Shown in pieces: positions 16,993 through 24,595 of a DNA stretch of 36,535 nucleotides (position 1 is its first letter; each line of letters begins with the position of its first letter). The stretch comes from Nocardia carnea (GTDB lineage Bacteria > Actinomycetota > Actinomycetes > Mycobacteriales > Mycobacteriaceae). The stretch is taken from contig NZ_JARWPM010000282.1 in NCBI RefSeq assembly GCF_029869215.1, positions 1 through 36,535 on the forward strand, in the 5' to 3' direction. The notes under the pieces were generated by a model. The model was not told the DNA's origin. It worked only from the letters and a program-made list of their open reading frames with translations, and did not search any database. Position numbers and translations under genes: made by a program.

Positions 16993-17379
16993 ATGCCACA
17001 TCTCACGGTGCACGCGCTGGAAGACGATCTCGCCGGCCGGGAAACCGCGGCGATCGAACAGCTCACCGACGCCGTCGTCGCGGTCTACGGCGACTGGGCC
17101 CGGGATATCGTCGATATCCGCCTCGTCGGGGTTCCACACGGCCGGTGGGGAATCGGCGGAAAGCTCGCCGATTCGCCCGCACCCAGCGTCACCTTCGGAA
17201 TCCGGGCGGCCGCGTTCGATCGGCCGGACGCCGCGGATATCACGGCCCGGCTCGTCTCCGGTGTCACCGACGCGATCGCATCGGTTTTCGGTGAACAGGT
17301 CCGGCCCGGGGTCACGGTCGACCTCGTCGCCATGCCGGCCGAACGCACCGCTGTCGGCGGCGTCCTACCTGCTCCCTAG
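16993..17379 (+). CDS. Tautomerase-superfamily protein (4-oxalocrotonate tautomerase/MSAD-like)
   Basis: 128 residues, starting MPHLTVHALEDD. Removal of Met would expose the catalytic N-terminal Pro that defines the superfamily. Two tandem beta-alpha-beta units fit the length of malonate-semialdehyde-decarboxylase or cis-CaaD-like members rather than the 62-residue 4-OT. RBS AAGGGG lies 5-10 bases upstream. Divergent from marR with a shared operator, so it is probably inducible. Substrate unknown; a keto-enol tautomerisation or dehalogenation in aromatic or halo-acid breakdown would fit. Confidence 0.85.
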   Translation: MPHLTVHALEDDLAGRETAAIEQLTDAVVAVYGDWARDIVDIRLVGVPHGRWGIGGKLADSPAPSVTFGIRAAAFDRPDAADITARLVSGVTDAIASVFGEQVRPGVTVDLVAMPAERTAVGGVLPAP

Positions 17380-17394
17380 CGCCGCAGCTCGGAT

Positions 17395-18066
17395 CTATTG
17401 GTCGACCGTCAAACCCTTGGCCTCGAGAATCGGCGCCAGGCCGGACACCTGGATCGGGGTCTCGCCGTTCTTGTAGCGCTCGATATAGCCCGCTTCCGCG
17501 GCATCGCGTTCCCGGCAGGCGTCGATCGCGGAGGCAACCTCCTCGCGTTCCACGACCACGACGCCGTCGCAATCGCCCTTGATCACATCACCGGGCCGGA
17601 TGAGTTGTCCGCCGAAGACCAGCGGCTGGTTCACCGGGCCGAGGGATTCCTTGACCGTGCCCTGGATGCAGATGTGCTTGGCGAACACCGGGAACCCCAG
17701 TTCGCGGATCTCCCGGGAGTCGCGGATACCGCCGTCGGTGACGAGGGCGGTGATCCCCCGGGCGACACAGGCATTCGCGAGGACGTCACCGAACTGCCCG
17801 GCCGGCTGGTCGCCGGACGAAACGATCAACACGTCACCGGGTTCGGCGTAGCTGATGGCGACCTGGAGCATGATGTTGTCGCGCGGATGGCAGACCACGG
17901 TGAACGCCGACCCGCAGAACGACATCTCCCGGTCGATGGGTTTGATCCCCGAATCCAGTGCGCCCTTGCGGCCTTGGGCTTCGTGGATGGTGGCGGCCGA
18001 GAACGTGCCGAGTTCGTCGATCAAGGCGCGGTCGGCGCGGTCGATCTTGGTGGTGACGTGAACCAT
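17395..18066 (-). CDS. RraA-type 4-hydroxy-2-oxoacid aldolase / oxaloacetate decarboxylase
   Basis: 223 residues. Class II, metal-dependent pyruvate aldolase of the HMG/CHA aldolase (LigK/ProA) group, which cleaves 4-carboxy-4-hydroxy-2-oxoadipate or 4-hydroxy-4-methyl-2-oxoglutarate and decarboxylates oxaloacetate. Visible: GDVLIVSSGDQPAGQFGDVL and the active-site TDGGIRDSREI near residues 110-120, with the conserved Arg-Asp pair that binds the oxoacid and metal. The longer length and C-terminal helix distinguish true aldolases from the RNase-E inhibitor RraA. RBS CGGAG precedes ATG 18066. Last gene of the eight-gene operon; it would cleave the oxoacid made by the aminotransferase 26 bases upstream. 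Convergent with the tautomerase, 15 bases apart. Confidence 0.9.
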   Translation of the reverse strand: MVHVTTKIDRADRALIDELGTFSAATIHEAQGRKGALDSGIKPIDREMSFCGSAFTVVCHPRDNIMLQVAISYAEPGDVLIVSSGDQPAGQFGDVLANACVARGITALVTDGGIRDSREIRELGFPVFAKHICIQGTVKESLGPVNQPLVFGGQLIRPGDVIKGDCDGVVVVEREEVASAIDACRERDAAEAGYIERYKNGETPIQVSGLAPILEAKGLTVDQ

Positions 18067-18092
18067 GGTTACTCCGTAGTTGTCGAGGCCGG

Positions 18093-19301
18093 TCAGGCCA
18101 GGGCGGCGACGGCCTTCGCGATACCATCGGCGGCGGCACGCAGGACTTCTTCGGAAGTGGCGAAGGAGATGCGCAGGTAGCCGGGGGCGCCGTAGGCGGA
18201 ACCGGCGATGGTCGCGACCGCGGCGTGATCGAGCAGGTACAGCACCACATCACCGTCGGTTTCGAGCACTTCCCCGGCCGGGGTGCGTTTACCGAGCAGC
18301 CCGGCGCAGCCCACGAACATGTAGAAGGTGCCCTGCGAGAGGACCGGTGTCAGGCCCTCCACTTCCGACAGCAGGTCGAAGACGATCCCGCGCCTGGCCC
18401 GGTAGCTCGCGACCGATTCGGCCACGAACGTCTGGTCACCGGTGAGCGCCTCCGCGGCGGCGGCCTGGCTGAGCGAGGACGGGCACGACGAACTCTGCGA
18501 TTGCAGTTTGTTGATGGCGGCGGTGAGGTGCGGATGTGCGATGCCGTAGCCCAGGCGCCAGCCGGTCATCGCGTAGGACTTCGATACCCCGTTGACGACG
18601 TAGAGCCGGTCGCGCAGCCGCGGCGCCACCTGGAGCAGCGACGGGCACGGCGCGCCGTCGAAGACGATTTCGTCGTAGATCTCGTCGCACAGCACGTGTA
18701 CGTGCGGATGGCGGTCCAGGACCTCGGCGAGCGCGGCCAGTTCCGCGGCGCTGTACACCGCTCCGGTCGGGTTGGCGGGGCTGTTCAGGATCACCCATTT
18801 GGTGGCGGGCGTGATGGCCGCTTCCAGTTTCGCTGGGGTGAGCAGGAACCGATCGGATTCCGGGCAGTCGACGATCACCGGTGTCCCGCCGTGCACGATG
18901 ACCATATCGGGGTAGGACACCCAGTACGGCGCGGGAACGATCACCTCGTCACCGGCATCCACCGTCGCCATGAGCGCGAGGAAGATCAGCTGTTTGGCGC
19001 CGCCGCCGATACTGATCTCGCTGTCGGTCACCGTGGCGCCGGTACGCGCGGCCGTCCGCGCGACGATGGCTTTGCGCAGCGCCGGAATACCGTTCACCGC
19101 AGTGTATTTGGTGAACCCGGCGTCCATGGCCGCGGCCGCCGCCACCTTGACGTGTCCGGGGGTGTCGAAATCCGGTTCGCCGATGGTGAGGTCGAGAATG
19201 TCGCGACCCGCCGCGCGCAGTTCCCGCACCCGTTGCGCGGCGGCGACGCTCGGGGATTCGCGCATCCGCTCGACACGGTCGGCGAGAACGATCGGGGACA
19301 T
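18093..19301 (-). CDS. Class I/II PLP-dependent aminotransferase
   Basis: 402 residues from ATG 19301, preceded by GGAGGAA; the longer frame from 19394 would overlap the upstream gene. Aspartate-aminotransferase (AAT-Ib) fold: TIGEPDFDTPGHV at the N-terminus, NSPANPTG, CDEIYDEIVF, the PLP-binding Lys in NGVSKSYAMTGWRLGYG near residue 241, and the substrate-carboxylate Arg in GYLRISFA near the end. It converts an amino acid, probably a glutamate- or aspartate-like acid, to the 2-oxoacid. It sits between the dehydrogenase and the RraA aldolase, so its product is the likely aldolase substrate. Confidence 0.93.
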   Translation of the reverse strand: MSPIVLADRVERMRESPSVAAAQRVRELRAAGRDILDLTIGEPDFDTPGHVKVAAAAAMDAGFTKYTAVNGIPALRKAIVARTAARTGATVTDSEISIGGGAKQLIFLALMATVDAGDEVIVPAPYWVSYPDMVIVHGGTPVIVDCPESDRFLLTPAKLEAAITPATKWVILNSPANPTGAVYSAAELAALAEVLDRHPHVHVLCDEIYDEIVFDGAPCPSLLQVAPRLRDRLYVVNGVSKSYAMTGWRLGYGIAHPHLTAAINKLQSQSSSCPSSLSQAAAAEALTGDQTFVAESVASYRARRGIVFDLLSEVEGLTPVLSQGTFYMFVGCAGLLGKRTPAGEVLETDGDVVLYLLDHAAVATIAGSAYGAPGYLRISFATSEEVLRAAADGIAKAVAALA

Positions 19302-19335
19302 GGGTTCCTCCAGAGTCTTCGGTGGTGGCGGGTGA

Positions 19336-20709
19336 TCAGAAAGCGAGCAGGACTTTGCCCGAAGCCGCCGAATCCTTGGCGACGGCGAAGGCATCCAGTG
19401 CGTCGGCGACCGGGAATTCGTGGCTGATCACCGGGTCGACGACCAGGCTTCCATCGGCCAGAGCGGCGAGGACTTCGTCGATTTCGTCGTTGAACCGGAA
19501 CGAGCCGGTGACGGTGAGCTCCCGGGTGATCACCAGCGACAACGGCGCCGGTTGCAGACCCGTGGGCAGCAGCCCGAGCAGCACCACGCGCCCGCCGCGG
19601 GTGCAGCCGCGGATGGCCGAATCAACCCCGAAGCGGGTGCCGGAACATTCGATGACGACATCGGCGTCGACCGCGGCGATACCGTCCGCGTCGTCGGCTT
19701 TCAGGGTCGCGGTGGCGCCCAGTTTCCGGGCGATATCCAGTGGGTGATCGTGCAGGTCGACCGCGGTGATCGCGGCGGCACCGGCGCGGCGCAGCACGGA
19801 GACCACGAGCGCGCCGATGGGGCCGCAGCCCACCACCAGCGCGGTGCGGCCGGCCACCTCCCCCGCCCGCGCGACCGCATGCCAGGCGACGGCGGCCGGT
19901 TCGGCCACGGCGGCAGACCGCAGGGACAACCCTTCGGGCAGCGGTCGCAGCATCCGCGCGGGCAGGACCGCATACCGGGTGAAGGCGCCCTGGGTGTGCG
20001 GGAACTGTGCGGCGCTACCCAGGTAGGTACAGCCGGGCGAGAGGTTGGGGCTGTCGGCGGGGTAGCGCGGTGCGGTGCCGCCGGGGGTGGCGGGATGCAC
20101 CGCGACCCGGGTTCCGGCCGCGGGCCCGCTCCCGTCGGCCGCCGCGCGCACGACGGTGCCGGATACCTCATGACCCAGTTGCAGGGGCGCCCGCAGGATC
20201 GACTCCCCCGCCGCGCCGTGCGTCCAGTAGTGCAGATCCGACCCGCAGATACCGCCGTACGCGATCTCCACCACCGCCTCACCGGGACCGAGCGCCGGTA
20301 CGGGCCGGTCCTCGACCCGCAGATCACCGGCGGCATACGCCACCACCGCAGGGCTCTGCGCCGGAAGATCACCCGCCGCACGCTGATTCTCGACCGGCAG
20401 GGCCCCATCCCGCTGCGCCGCCATGGCAGGAGCCTGCGCCTGGAGACCACCCGCCGCAGTCCGGTTGCCGACCGGCAGATCAGCGGCGGCCTGCGCCCCC
20501 ACCGCCGGAGCCGCTGCCGGCAGATCGTCCATCTCGGGCCGCTGCAGATCGCCGGCACCGTACGCCGCCGCAGGAGTCTGCGCCGGAAGGTCGCCCACCG
20601 TGGGCCGGTTCTCCCCCCGCAGGTCACCGGCGGCGTGTGCCGTCACGGCCATGGTCTGCGCGGCGCGCTCGCTCCGGGCCGACTGCTGCGCGCGGGCCTG
20701 CGACGGCAT
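19336..20709 (-). CDS. L-idonate-5-dehydrogenase-like zinc alcohol dehydrogenase with a repeat-built N-terminal extension
   Basis: 457 residues from ATG 20709, whose A is shared with the upstream SDR stop (TGATG). From residue 121 it matches IdnD throughout: CGSDLHYWTHGAAGESILRAP (catalytic Cys155), GHE (180-181), YLGSAAQFPHTQGAFTRY, VVGCGPIGALVVSV and TGSFRFNDEIDEVLAALADG. That part alone is the usual length of about 337 residues. Residues 21-120 are four degenerate copies of the enzyme's own first 26 residues. The four Cys of the structural-zinc loop are replaced by Gly, Ala, Tyr and Ser. Other possible starts are ATG 20652, just before repeat 1, or a GTG at codon 122-123. It probably oxidises a polyol acid; the real substrate in this operon is unknown. 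Confidence 0.88.
   Translation of the reverse strand: MPSQARAQQSARSERAAQTMAVTAHAAGDLRGENRPTVGDLPAQTPAAAYGAGDLQRPEMDDLPAAAPAVGAQAAADLPVGNRTAAGGLQAQAPAMAAQRDGALPVENQRAAGDLPAQSPAVVAYAAGDLRVEDRPVPALGPGEAVVEIAYGGICGSDLHYWTHGAAGESILRAPLQLGHEVSGTVVRAAADGSGPAAGTRVAVHPATPGGTAPRYPADSPNLSPGCTYLGSAAQFPHTQGAFTRYAVLPARMLRPLPEGLSLRSAAVAEPAAVAWHAVARAGEVAGRTALVVGCGPIGALVVSVLRRAGAAAITAVDLHDHPLDIARKLGATATLKADDADGIAAVDADVVIECSGTRFGVDSAIRGCTRGGRVVLLGLLPTGLQPAPLSLVITRELTVTGSFRFNDEIDEVLAALADGSLVVDPVISHEFPVADALDAFAVAKDSAASGKVLLAF
20272..20649 (-). repeat. Five-copy degenerate 78-bp tandem repeat inside the IdnD-like gene
   Basis: Units on the minus strand: 20649-20572, 20571-20506 (shortened to 66 bp), 20505-20428, 20427-20350 and 20349-20272. 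The last is the normal start of the dehydrogenase fold. Protein versions begin AVTAHAAGDLRGENRP, AAAYGAGDLQRPEM, AVGAQAAADLPVGNR, AMAAQRDGALPVENQ and AVVAYAAGDLRVEDRP. Similarity holds at the DNA level too, for example TCTGCGCCGGAAGRTC recurring on the plus strand at 20355 and 20577. All units are multiples of 3 bp, so the frame stays open. Confidence 0.85.
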
Positions 20710-21464
20710 CAGTCGTTCCGCCGTACGAATTCGAGGCCGCCGGGTACCTGGAAGGTGGGGGTGATCTCGATCAGGCCCAGGTTCATGTGCCGGGGTGCGT
20801 CGATCGCGAACTCGATGGTGTCGGCGATGTCCTTGGTGGTGATCGATTCGAAGCCCTCGTAGTAGGTCTCCCAGGCTTCGCGCATCGCTTCGGGGGTGCC
20901 GCCGAGGTTGCGGCCGAAGATCTCGGTTTCCACCCGGCCGGGGCAGATCTCGGTGACCCGGATCCGTTTGCCGATCACATCGTTGCGCAGTTGCCGCGAC
21001 AGCTGGCGCACGGCGGCCTTCGTGGCGTGGTAGGCGGTGTGGCCGTAGAAGTTGTAGTGCCCGGCGATCGAACCGATATTGACGATATGACCGAGGTCGC
21101 GGGCGACCATCCCCGGTACCAGCAGCCGGCACAGGTGCAGGACGGCGCGCAGATTCACATCGACCATCGCGTCGACCGATTCCGGGGTCGCGTCGAGAAT
21201 ATTGCCGGTCGCCGATACGCCCGCGTTGTTGACCAGCACGTCGATCTCGAGCTGCGATACCGCCTCGGTGAGCGCGGCGGTATCGCTCACGTCGACGGGC
21301 AGCGGGATCATCCCGGTCGCCGCGGCGACCTCGTCCAGCCGGGCGGTATCGCGGGCGACCCCGTAGACGGTGAGTCCGCGTTTGGTGAGCATTTCGGTGA
21401 CCGCCGCGCCCATCCCGGTGTTGGCTCCGGTGACGAGGGCGGTGCGGTAATCCTGTACAGGCAT
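20709..21464 (-). CDS. SDR-family oxidoreductase (YdfG-like)
   Basis: 251 residues, a classical short-chain dehydrogenase: TGANTGMG at the N-terminus, NNAG, the catalytic Ser in NIGSIAGHYNFYG, YHATK (Tyr and Lys), PGRVETEIF. The YxxG substitution pattern and short acidic C-terminus resemble the YdfG/serine-dehydrogenase subgroup, which oxidises 3-hydroxy acids with NADP. RBS TGGAGA lies about 8 bases upstream of ATG 21464, 14 bases after the transporter stop. It shares its last base with the next gene's start (TGATG). In the operon it could reduce or oxidise a hydroxyl of the imported compound; substrate unknown. Confidence 0.92.
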   Translation of the reverse strand: MPVQDYRTALVTGANTGMGAAVTEMLTKRGLTVYGVARDTARLDEVAAATGMIPLPVDVSDTAALTEAVSQLEIDVLVNNAGVSATGNILDATPESVDAMVDVNLRAVLHLCRLLVPGMVARDLGHIVNIGSIAGHYNFYGHTAYHATKAAVRQLSRQLRNDVIGKRIRVTEICPGRVETEIFGRNLGGTPEAMREAWETYYEGFESITTKDIADTIEFAIDAPRHMNLGLIEITPTFQVPGGLEFVRRND

Positions 21465-21478
21465 GAGGTCTCCAGACT

Positions 21479-22843
21479 TCAGAGCGTGTCGCGCAGCGGG
21501 AGATGGGCGCGGTCGGTGACGGTGCTGACGGCGGCGAAGGTGCCGAGCGCGGTGACGACGGCGTAGACGGCGGGAACGTAGATGCCGAACTGCGGGATCA
21601 GCCAGGTCATCAGCAGCGGCGCCGTACCACCGAAAACGGCCGAGGAGATGTTGTAGCCGACCCCGTAGGCCGAGTAGCGGACCCGCGTCGGGAACAGTTC
21701 GACGATCAGGATGTGGATCACCGCGCTGTGCCCGGCGAAGATCACCGCCATGATGCAGGCGCCGAGAACGGCGAGCGCGAAGTTACCGGTGGCGATGAGG
21801 GCGTAGCACGGGATGGCACCGATGGCCATGGCCAGCGCGGCGCCCGCGATCACCTTCTTGCGGCCGAGCTTGTCCGAGAGCGCGCCCATGAACGGGATGG
21901 CCACCGAGATCGCGACCAGGCTCGCAGCCGTGACCACCAGCGCCGTTCCGGTGGAGAACCCGAGTTCGTCGCCTTTGAGGAAGGTCGGCATGTAGGAGAA
22001 CAGGACGTAGTAGCCGGACCCGTTCATGAGCGGGATGAACAGCGCCAGCAGCATGGCCCGGCGGTGTTCCGGGGAGGCGAAGGCTTCCCGCAGCGGGTTG
22101 CGGGACAGGCCCCCGGACTCCTTCAGATTCTCGAAGTTCGGGGTATCGCTGATCGCGCGCCGGATGTACCAGCCGATCACACCCATCGGGATCGCGATCA
22201 GGAACGGGATACGCCAGGCCCAGCTGCCGAAGCCGCCGCCCTCGATGGCCTCGACCGTCAGCCACGGGGACATGGCGAAGGCGACGAGAGTACCGGTGAG
22301 CAGCGCGAGGAACGAGGCGATCTGCGCGTAGCTGGTGATCAGGCCGCGTTTCCCGTCGGGGGCGTGTTCGGCCAGGAAGGTCATCGCGCCGGCCGCTTCG
22401 CCGCCGACGGAGAAACCCTGCGCGAATCGCAACGCGATCAGCAGCGCGGGGGCCGCGACGCCGATCGCGGCGTAGGTCGGTAACAGGCCGATACCCGCGG
22501 TCGCCACGCTGATCAGCATGATGACGAATACGAGCATCTTCTGGCGGCCTATCTTGTCGCCGAGGATGCCGCATACCACCGCGCCCAGCGGGCGGACGAA
22601 GAACGAGATCGCGTAGCCGGCGAACACCAGCATCAGCGCGTCACTGGACTTCGACACATCGAAGAACACGATCGCCAGCGCCGTCGCCATGAAGGCGAAG
22701 ATGCCGTTGTCGTACAGCTCGACGAAGATGCCCACGCATCCCGCGAGCACCACGCGGCGCAGTGAGCCGGGCTTCGCCGGTTCGGATGTTTCGGGCCGGG
22801 ACACGGGGCCGGCGGTGCCGGTCGGCAAGATCGTGTCGGTCAT
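21479..22843 (-). CDS. MHS-family metabolite:H+ symporter (MFS)
   Basis: 454 residues with twelve membrane segments. Family features: VGIFVELYDNGIFAFMATALA in helix 1, GAVVCGILGDKIGRQKMLVF (motif A), GFSVGGEAAGAM and LFPTRVRYSAYGVGYN. MHS carriers import dicarboxylates, citrate, betaine/proline, shikimate or ketoglutarate with protons. The start overlaps the pxpC-like stop as ATGA, so its synthesis is tied to the lactam-opening subunits. It is the obvious importer for the substrate of this operon, most likely a small carboxylate. Confidence 0.93.
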   Translation of the reverse strand: MTDTILPTGTAGPVSRPETSEPAKPGSLRRVVLAGCVGIFVELYDNGIFAFMATALAIVFFDVSKSSDALMLVFAGYAISFFVRPLGAVVCGILGDKIGRQKMLVFVIMLISVATAGIGLLPTYAAIGVAAPALLIALRFAQGFSVGGEAAGAMTFLAEHAPDGKRGLITSYAQIASFLALLTGTLVAFAMSPWLTVEAIEGGGFGSWAWRIPFLIAIPMGVIGWYIRRAISDTPNFENLKESGGLSRNPLREAFASPEHRRAMLLALFIPLMNGSGYYVLFSYMPTFLKGDELGFSTGTALVVTAASLVAISVAIPFMGALSDKLGRKKVIAGAALAMAIGAIPCYALIATGNFALAVLGACIMAVIFAGHSAVIHILIVELFPTRVRYSAYGVGYNISSAVFGGTAPLLMTWLIPQFGIYVPAVYAVVTALGTFAAVSTVTDRAHLPLRDTL

Positions 22844-23898
22844 GGGTACTCCAGGTGATTCTGCGGGTTTGCGGGGCCGGATGGCGGGCCTGATGTCGGT
22901 GGGGTGATGTGCACGGGGATGCGCAGCTCCGCGAACGCCGCCGCCACCCGGGTGCGCAGCCGTTCGATGGCGGCCTGCTGGGCCCGGTAGCGACGTACCG
23001 CGTCGGCAATGGTGACATGCCGGAACAGCACGCGCTGACCCGGCCTGACCTGCCCGAGCCGGGAGAGCCCGACCGCGGTGACCACGGCGAGCACCGGATA
23101 GCCGGCGGTCACCCCGCGGCCGCGGTGCAGGACCAGCAACTGGTCACCGGCCGGCACCTCCACGGCGCCGATCGGGACGCCGCGGGAAAGTACTTCCCCG
23201 CGGGCCATCCGGCGCGGCAGCGGCTGCGCCGGGTCCACGGGGGTCAGCCGCAGGCCGATATGGTTGCTGTCCACACCCACCACGAACGGCGACTCGAACA
23301 ACCGCCGGCCGGTGTCTGCGAATTCGGCGGCGTCGGGGCCGTCGGTGACGTCGATGGTCCATTCCGCCGGGAACGGCGCGGGCCGCGCACCGAACCGCAG
23401 CACGGGGAGCCGGAAATGCGGGTGATCGGCCGTCGGGCCGTCGACCTCCACGGCTATATCCGACCCGGCCGTCAGCCGGTGCCCGAATCCGAGCACCGAA
23501 TCCGGCGCACAGCTACCCAGCAGCCGCTCCGCCGCGATCGCACCGTGCACGGCGAGGTAGACCCGCAACCCGTCGCGGATACCGCGGACCGTCAGCTCGG
23601 TACCGGCGCGCCAGACGAACGGCTCCCACCGCGGGCACGGCAGACCGTCCGCCCGGACGTCGGCGGGAGCGCCGGTCACCGCGATGAGCAGATCGGTACT
23701 CGCCACCGCCGCGAAATCCGCGGCCAGCAGTTCCAGCAGCGGCGCGGACGAATCACTCGCGACCAGGGCATTGGCGACCTCGGCGCTGTACCGGTCGAGC
23801 GCGCCGCCGGTCATCTGGCCGACCCGCGCGGCCCGGTACCGGCCCAGGTCCTGGATCACGGTGTTACCGGGCTCGCGGACGGTGATGCATTCAGCCAA
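22840..23898 (-). CDS. pxpC: 5-oxoprolinase subunit C-like (KipA/AHS2 carboxyltransferase fold)
   Basis: 352 residues. AHS2 domain with GNTVIQDLGRYRAARVGQMTGGALDRYSAEVANAL at the start, VDSNHIGLRLTP, SRGVPIGAVEVPAGDQLLVL and TAGYPVLAVV, near-canonical for PxpC. In characterised systems PxpB-PxpC with PxpA hydrolyses 5-oxoproline to glutamate using ATP; the same folds form part of urea amidolyase. The ATG at 23898 overlaps the pxpB-like gene by 8 bases. The C-terminal 25 residues are Pro-rich. The activity named here is by family; the PxpA partner in this locus is atypical. Confidence 0.9.
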   Translation of the reverse strand: MAECITVREPGNTVIQDLGRYRAARVGQMTGGALDRYSAEVANALVASDSSAPLLELLAADFAAVASTDLLIAVTGAPADVRADGLPCPRWEPFVWRAGTELTVRGIRDGLRVYLAVHGAIAAERLLGSCAPDSVLGFGHRLTAGSDIAVEVDGPTADHPHFRLPVLRFGARPAPFPAEWTIDVTDGPDAAEFADTGRRLFESPFVVGVDSNHIGLRLTPVDPAQPLPRRMARGEVLSRGVPIGAVEVPAGDQLLVLHRGRGVTAGYPVLAVVTAVGLSRLGQVRPGQRVLFRHVTIADAVRRYRAQQAAIERLRTRVAAAFAELRIPVHITPPTSGPPSGPANPQNHLEYP

Positions 23899-24595
23899 GG
23901 CCGGCTCCCGCGTGTCGGGACCACTCGGCGGCGGGGACGGCGTGGAAACGGAAGCGATCGCCCGGGCGGAACCGGGAGATCGGCTCGGCGGCCGGGTCCA
24001 CCAGCGTGAGCGGGGTACGGCCGATCACCGGCCAGCCACCCGGCGCCGGGCGGGCCGAGATCACGGCCTGCCGGCCGGCCACCGCCACGGCGCCCGCCGG
24101 CACATGCGGGCGCGGTACGGCGCGGCGCGGGACCGGTGCCGGGAAGGCGGGACCGTCGAGCATCGGCGCACCGCCGGGCGAACCGTAACAGCGCATGGTC
24201 AGCGGTGCCGCCCCGTGCAACCGGATCACCTCGGCCGGGGTGATATCGAGATACCGCGCGACTTCCTCGAGATCGGGTCCGTGTTCCCCGCCGTAGACCA
24301 CCGGAATGTCGAACTCGCGCGGCGCGGCGGACACTGCCGGCCCGTCGCCCAGTCCCCCGATCAACTCCTTGATGGACTCGTGATCCGTTACCGTGCAATC
24401 GAATTCGACGAGCAGCGAATCATAGGCCGGAATGATTCCGGTGAGCGCGTACCGCTCGGCGTATCCGTCCAGCGCCGCGGCGATCGTATGCACGACCCGC
24501 CAGGCTTCCTCCCGTTCGCGGCCCCGCGTATCGACCCGGACCGCGCTGTCCCCGCATTCGGTGACGACGTACCCGGCCGTCGTCACGCCGGACAC
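23891..24595 (-). CDS. pxpB: 5-oxoprolinase subunit B-like (KipI/AHS1 fold)
   Basis: 234 residues from a GTG at 24595, overlapping the pxpA-like gene by 13 bases. AHS1 layout: GDSAVRVDTRG near the N-terminus, IIPAYDSLLVEFD, FDIPVVYGGEHGPDLEEVARYLDITPAEVIRLH, and a C-terminal VPAGAVAVAGRQAVISARPAPGGWPVIGRTPL. The normally conserved GFxPGFxYLxGL segment is altered to CYGSPGGAPMLDGP, so the nucleotide or lactam pocket may differ. Works with the PxpC-like protein as one complex in the family. The alternative of a kinase inhibitor (KipI) is unlikely because the three pxp-type genes are together. Confidence 0.9.
   Translation of the reverse strand: MSGVTTAGYVVTECGDSAVRVDTRGREREEAWRVVHTIAAALDGYAERYALTGIIPAYDSLLVEFDCTVTDHESIKELIGGLGDGPAVSAAPREFDIPVVYGGEHGPDLEEVARYLDITPAEVIRLHGAAPLTMRCYGSPGGAPMLDGPAFPAPVPRRAVPRPHVPAGAVAVAGRQAVISARPAPGGWPVIGRTPLTLVDPAAEPISRFRPGDRFRFHAVPAAEWSRHAGAGLG

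Noticed and set aside
18225..19427. 400-residue plus-strand frame
   Set aside because: Antisense to the aminotransferase, whose motifs are fully conserved on the other strand.
20272..20649. CRISPR array or intergenic repeat
   Set aside because: Units are contiguous, diverged, without spacers, keep the reading frame and match the adjacent gene's own N-terminus.
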